Below, piece by piece: positions 25,936-28,529 of a stretch of 28,529 nt of DNA. This DNA comes from Holophagales bacterium (GTDB lineage Bacteria; Acidobacteriota; Thermoanaerobaculia; UBA5066), in assembly GCA_016716705.1 (NCBI GenBank), contig JADJVF010000029.1:1-28529 (forward strand). Direction: 5' to 3'. Both the position numbers and the translations under genes were made by a program. The notes under the pieces were generated by a model. The model searched no databases and was not told the origin of the DNA. It worked only from the letters and a program-made list of their open reading frames with translations. Each line of letters starts with the position of its first letter. The first letter of the stretch is position 1.

Positions 25936-28035
25936 ATGAAGCCCAGCTTCTTTCCTTCTCTCATCTGTGTCGCGGTCCTCCTCGCCGCGTCGTGCTCTCC
26001 CGCGCCGCGCCCCGCGCAGCCGGCTTCCGCGAAAGCGGCCGCGACAGCTCCCGTGGCCTCCTCGGGAATCGACCTCGCCGGCATCGACCCCTCCGTGGTC
26101 CCCGGCGACGACTTCTTCGCCTGGGCGAACGGCGGCTGGATGAAGGCGACCGAGATCCCGGCCGACCGCAGCTCCTGGGGTTCGGGCGGAGAGATGACCG
26201 AGCGGACGGCGAAGCGGACGGCCGAGCTGATCGCAGAGGCGGCGGCGTCGAATGCTTCCGCCGGATCCGAGGCCCGGAAGATCGGCGACACCTACTCGAC
26301 GTTCCTGGACGAGGCGGCCATCGAGGCGAAGGGGATGTCGCCGCTGAAGCTCGCGCTCGAGGAGATTGTCGCGATCGCCGACTCCCGGGCGCTCGCCCGG
26401 TTCCTCGGGACGACGCTCCGAGCCGACGTCGACGCCTTCAACAACACGGACTTCTACACGCCCAACGTCTTCGGCCTCTGGGTGGCTCAGGACCTCGACG
26501 AACCGACCCGCTACGCGCCCTTCCTGCTCCAGGGCGGGCTGGGCCTGCCCGACCGCGACTACTACCTCGACCCGTCGTCCCGGATGCAGGAGATCCGGGC
26601 GCGCTACAGGGAGCACGTCGCGACCGTCCTGAGGCTCGCCGGAAATGCCGTCGACGCCGAGGCAAGGGCGGGCCGGATCGTCGAGCTGGAGCGCCTCATC
26701 GCCACCTCCCACTCGAGCCGCGACGACTCGTCGGACGTCGCGAAAGGGAACAACCGGTGGACGCGCGCCGACTTCGCGACGCGCGCTCCGGGCCTCGACT
26801 GGGACGCGTTCTTCGACGGCGCCAGCCTTGGCAGGCAGAAGGAGTTCATCGTCTGGCAGCCGGGCGCGGCTACGGGGATCGCCGCCCTCGTGCGCGACCA
26901 GCCGCTTTCGACGTGGAAGGAGTACCTGGCCTTCCACGCCGTCGAGAGCGCCTCGACGTTCCTCCCGAAGGCGTTGGCCGACGAGCAGTTCGCCTTCTAC
27001 GGGAAGGTCCTCTCGGGAACGCCGAAGCAGAGCGAACGCTGGAAGCGGGCCGTCGCGGTGACCGACGCCGCGCTCGGCGAGGCCGTCGGGAAGCTCTACG
27101 TCGCGAAGTACTTCCCGCCGTCGGAGAAGGCGCGCGCCGAGGCGATGGTGAAGAACGAGATCGCCGCCTTCGCGAAGCGGATCGACCGCCTCGACTGGAT
27201 GTCCCCGGAAACGAAAGCAAAGGCGAAGGACAAGCTCGCCATTTTGAAGGTCTATGTCGGCTACCCGGACCGGTGGCGCGACTACTCCGGGCTCGAGGTC
27301 GTCCCCGGCGACGCCCTCGGCAACGCGCGGCGGGCCTCGCTCTTCGAGTACCACCGGAACCTCGCGAAGCTCGGCCAGCCGGTCGACCGCGGCGAGTGGG
27401 TCATGAACCCGCAGCTCGTCAACGCCGTGAACCTGCCGGCGATGAACGCGATGAACTTCCCGGCCGCGATCCTGGCGCCGCCCGACTTCGACCCGAACCG
27501 GCCGGTGGTGATGGACTACGGCGCCATCGGCGCGACCATCGGGCACGAGATCAGCCACAGCTTCGACGACCAGGGGGCGCTCTTCGATGCCCAGGGGCGT
27601 CTGAAGAACTGGTGGACGAAGGACGACTTCGCGCACTTCGCGGCCTCTGCGGAGAAGCTCGTCGCGCAGTACGACGCCTATCGCCCCTTCCCCGACCTCG
27701 CCGTGAACGGCAAGCTGACGGTGAGCGAGAACATCGCCGACGTGGCGGGCCTCGCGGTCTCGTACGACGCCTGGCGCCTCTCCCTCGGAGGCAAGGAGGC
27801 CCCGGTCGTGAACGGCCTGACCGGGGACCAGCAGTTCTTCCTCAGCTTCGCCCAGAGCTGGCGGACCAAGATGCGCGAAGCGGCTGCCCGCCAGAGGATC
27901 GTCACCGACGGGCACGCGCCCGCCGAGTACCGGGCGGACTGCGTGAGAAACCTCGATGCCTGGTACGCCGCGTTCGACGTGAAGCCGGGGCAGAAGCTCT
28001 ACCTCGCCCCGGAGGAGCGCGTAAAGATCTGGTAG
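25936..28035 (+). CDS. M13 family zinc metallopeptidase (neprilysin/PepO-like), secreted
   Basis: M13 peptidases cut short peptides; bacterial members are usually secreted or anchored in the envelope. The 699-aa protein matches the family's usual length. A signal peptide (SLICVAVLLAASC) ends in a possible lipobox with Cys, followed by a Pro/Ala-rich linker. The N-terminal M13 domain begins near GDDFFAWANGGWMK. The catalytic domain has NAVNLPAMNAMNFPAAILAP (substrate-site segment), the zinc motif HEISH (537-541) and the third ligand Glu598 in SENIADVAG. DGHAPAEYRADCVRN and an aromatic C-terminal residue (KIW) close the protein, as in the family. The active-site residues are all present, so it should be active. 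ATG 25936 fits the signal peptide; an upstream in-frame start at 25768 would run into sir2. It is probably a lipoprotein. Confidence 0.95.
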   Translation: MKPSFFPSLICVAVLLAASCSPAPRPAQPASAKAAATAPVASSGIDLAGIDPSVVPGDDFFAWANGGWMKATEIPADRSSWGSGGEMTERTAKRTAELIAEAAASNASAGSEARKIGDTYSTFLDEAAIEAKGMSPLKLALEEIVAIADSRALARFLGTTLRADVDAFNNTDFYTPNVFGLWVAQDLDEPTRYAPFLLQGGLGLPDRDYYLDPSSRMQEIRARYREHVATVLRLAGNAVDAEARAGRIVELERLIATSHSSRDDSSDVAKGNNRWTRADFATRAPGLDWDAFFDGASLGRQKEFIVWQPGAATGIAALVRDQPLSTWKEYLAFHAVESASTFLPKALADEQFAFYGKVLSGTPKQSERWKRAVAVTDAALGEAVGKLYVAKYFPPSEKARAEAMVKNEIAAFAKRIDRLDWMSPETKAKAKDKLAILKVYVGYPDRWRDYSGLEVVPGDALGNARRASLFEYHRNLAKLGQPVDRGEWVMNPQLVNAVNLPAMNAMNFPAAILAPPDFDPNRPVVMDYGAIGATIGHEISHSFDDQGALFDAQGRLKNWWTKDDFAHFAASAEKLVAQYDAYRPFPDLAVNGKLTVSENIADVAGLAVSYDAWRLSLGGKEAPVVNGLTGDQQFFLSFAQSWRTKMREAAARQRIVTDGHAPAEYRADCVRNLDAWYAAFDVKPGQKLYLAPEERVKIW

Positions 28036-28066
28036 GCCGTTCCGGCGTTCGGATTCGGGCGGAAGA

Positions 28067-28092
28067 GGGCCGCGGGAGAGATCTCGCGGCCC
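28067..28092. terminator. Hairpin terminator between convergent genes
   Basis: GGGCCGCG (28067-28074) pairs with CGCGGCCC (28085-28092) around a 10-base loop, between the M13 peptidase stop (28035) and the convergent small-protein stop (28103). Only weak T-runs follow on either strand, so it may work as a weak bidirectional terminator. Confidence 0.6.
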
Positions 28093-28102
28093 GTTCCTTC
28101 CC

Positions 28103-28471
28103 TCAGCCCTTCACGGCCTCCAGCTTCGACGCGGTCAGCCACTTCTTGCCTTCCTTCTCGGATACGGTTCCCGTCGCGACAGCCGGCCGCGCCTTCATGC
28201 AGGACATTCCGAACTTGTCGGAGACGGCGTTCTTCACGAGGTAGTACTCGGTCCTGCCGGCCTTGTCGGTCACCACGAGGACGTCCTGACAGCCCTTGGC
28301 GTCGGCTTTCTTGAGGATGCACATCGCGCACTGGACGTCGCCGGTGAGGGTCACCTCGGTCGGCTTGGCGGCGGGCTTGTCGGCGGCCAGCGCGGCGCCG
28401 GCGAGGCCGAGGACCAGGGCGACAGCGACGAGGGTGGCGACGGAGAACGAGGAGCGGTTGTGAGTCTTCAC
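28103..28471 (-). CDS. Small secreted four-cysteine protein (122 aa, DUF6370-like)
   Basis: GTG 28471 has AAGGAG 7 bases upstream. A signal peptide (residues 1-~30, VATLVAVALVLGLAGAALAA) directs it to the periplasm or outside. The mature part is ~90 residues, Lys-rich, with Cys48, Cys51, Cys61 and Cys91. CAMCILKKADAKGCQDVLVV followed by EYYLVKN resembles the small DUF6370-type proteins of Planctomycetes and relatives (from memory, not searched). The end (ATGTVSEKEGKKWLTASKLE) reads like the closing strands of a small beta-barrel of OB-fold type. The CxxC could bind metal or form a disulfide; the function is unknown. It is convergent with the M13 peptidase gene. Confidence 0.82.
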   Translation of the reverse strand: MKTHNRSSFSVATLVAVALVLGLAGAALAADKPAAKPTEVTLTGDVQCAMCILKKADAKGCQDVLVVTDKAGRTEYYLVKNAVSDKFGMSCMKARPAVATGTVSEKEGKKWLTASKLEAVKG

Positions 28472-28515
28472 GAGCTTTCTCCTTCTGTGGCCGCGATGGG
28501 AACACGGCGGCCTGG

Positions 28516-28521
28516 ATTATC
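28516..28521 (-). promoter_or_regulatory. -10-like box for the small secreted protein gene
   Basis: GATAAT on the minus strand (28521-28516) would give a leader of about 37 bases before GTG 28471. The matching -35 would lie beyond the window edge, so the promoter is only half visible. Confidence 0.4.
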
Positions 28522-28529
28522 GGCCGATC

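Noticed and set aside
24912..28244. Plus-strand 1110-codon frame across sir2 and the M13 gene
   Set aside because: It overlaps two well-supported genes in the wrong frame, and the product is low-complexity Arg/Gly/Ala.
1..28529. CRISPR array, tRNA/rRNA genes, insertion sequences or attachment sites
   Set aside because: No regularly spaced repeats, tRNA-like cloverleaf, rRNA segment, transposase motif or paired terminal repeats were seen by reading; a tRNA or covariance-model scan was not possible.

Overview
The window is high-GC bacterial DNA with strong NNC/NNG codon preference. No rRNA or tRNA gene is visible, so the taxon is a guess. The mix of HAE1-type RND efflux pumps, a Planctomycete/Acidobacteria-style Ser/Thr kinase with a DWG motif, an M13 peptidase, a four-domain 2-oxoacid:ferredoxin oxidoreductase and a patatin/beta-barrel protein suggests a diderm with anaerobic or facultative capacity, most like Acidobacteriota (inference only).

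Region by region: (1) 1-2150 is the edge of an accessory region. It holds the 3' end of a large class I SAM-dependent DNA methyltransferase, a 75-codon unknown ORF, and the start-less C-terminal remnant of a nucleotidyltransferase-type gene on the minus strand. (2) 2463-14147 holds two complete adaptor / RND permease / outer-membrane channel gene sets in tandem. All six genes are packed with gaps of 1-3 bases and have clearly duplicated sequences. A membrane-anchored Ser/Thr kinase gene follows on the same strand. (3) 15773-18169 has an AI-2E family permease (minus strand) divergent from a two-gene cassette that looks like an AbiE-type (type IV) toxin-antitoxin pair with an unusual small partner protein. 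(4) 18236-20462 is a patatin phospholipase joined to an outer-membrane beta-barrel (PlpD-like, type Vd layout), broken by three single-base indels. (5) 20573-23651, minus strand, is a 2-oxoacid:ferredoxin oxidoreductase operon. Its four canonical subunits are fused into two proteins (delta-alpha and beta-gamma), and a small four-cysteine protein is translationally coupled at the end. (6) 23780-25847, minus strand, is a Sir2-family deacylase overlapping a secreted N-acetylmuramoyl-L-alanine amidase gene that carries one frameshift. (7) 25936-28471 is an M13 zinc metallopeptidase (plus strand) converging on a small secreted four-cysteine protein (minus strand).

The clearest themes are the tandem duplicated efflux operon, the probable toxin-antitoxin cassette with a non-standard antitoxin candidate, the fused oxidoreductase with its small cysteine-rich companion, and several start sites where a -10-like box sits almost directly before the start codon, suggesting leaderless transcripts. 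Four frameshifts in two envelope genes all fall at or near short single-base runs, so sequencing or assembly error must be separated from real decay. No CRISPR array, insertion sequence, integrase or tRNA was seen. The gene-free stretch 2148-2462 holds only candidate regulatory sequence.
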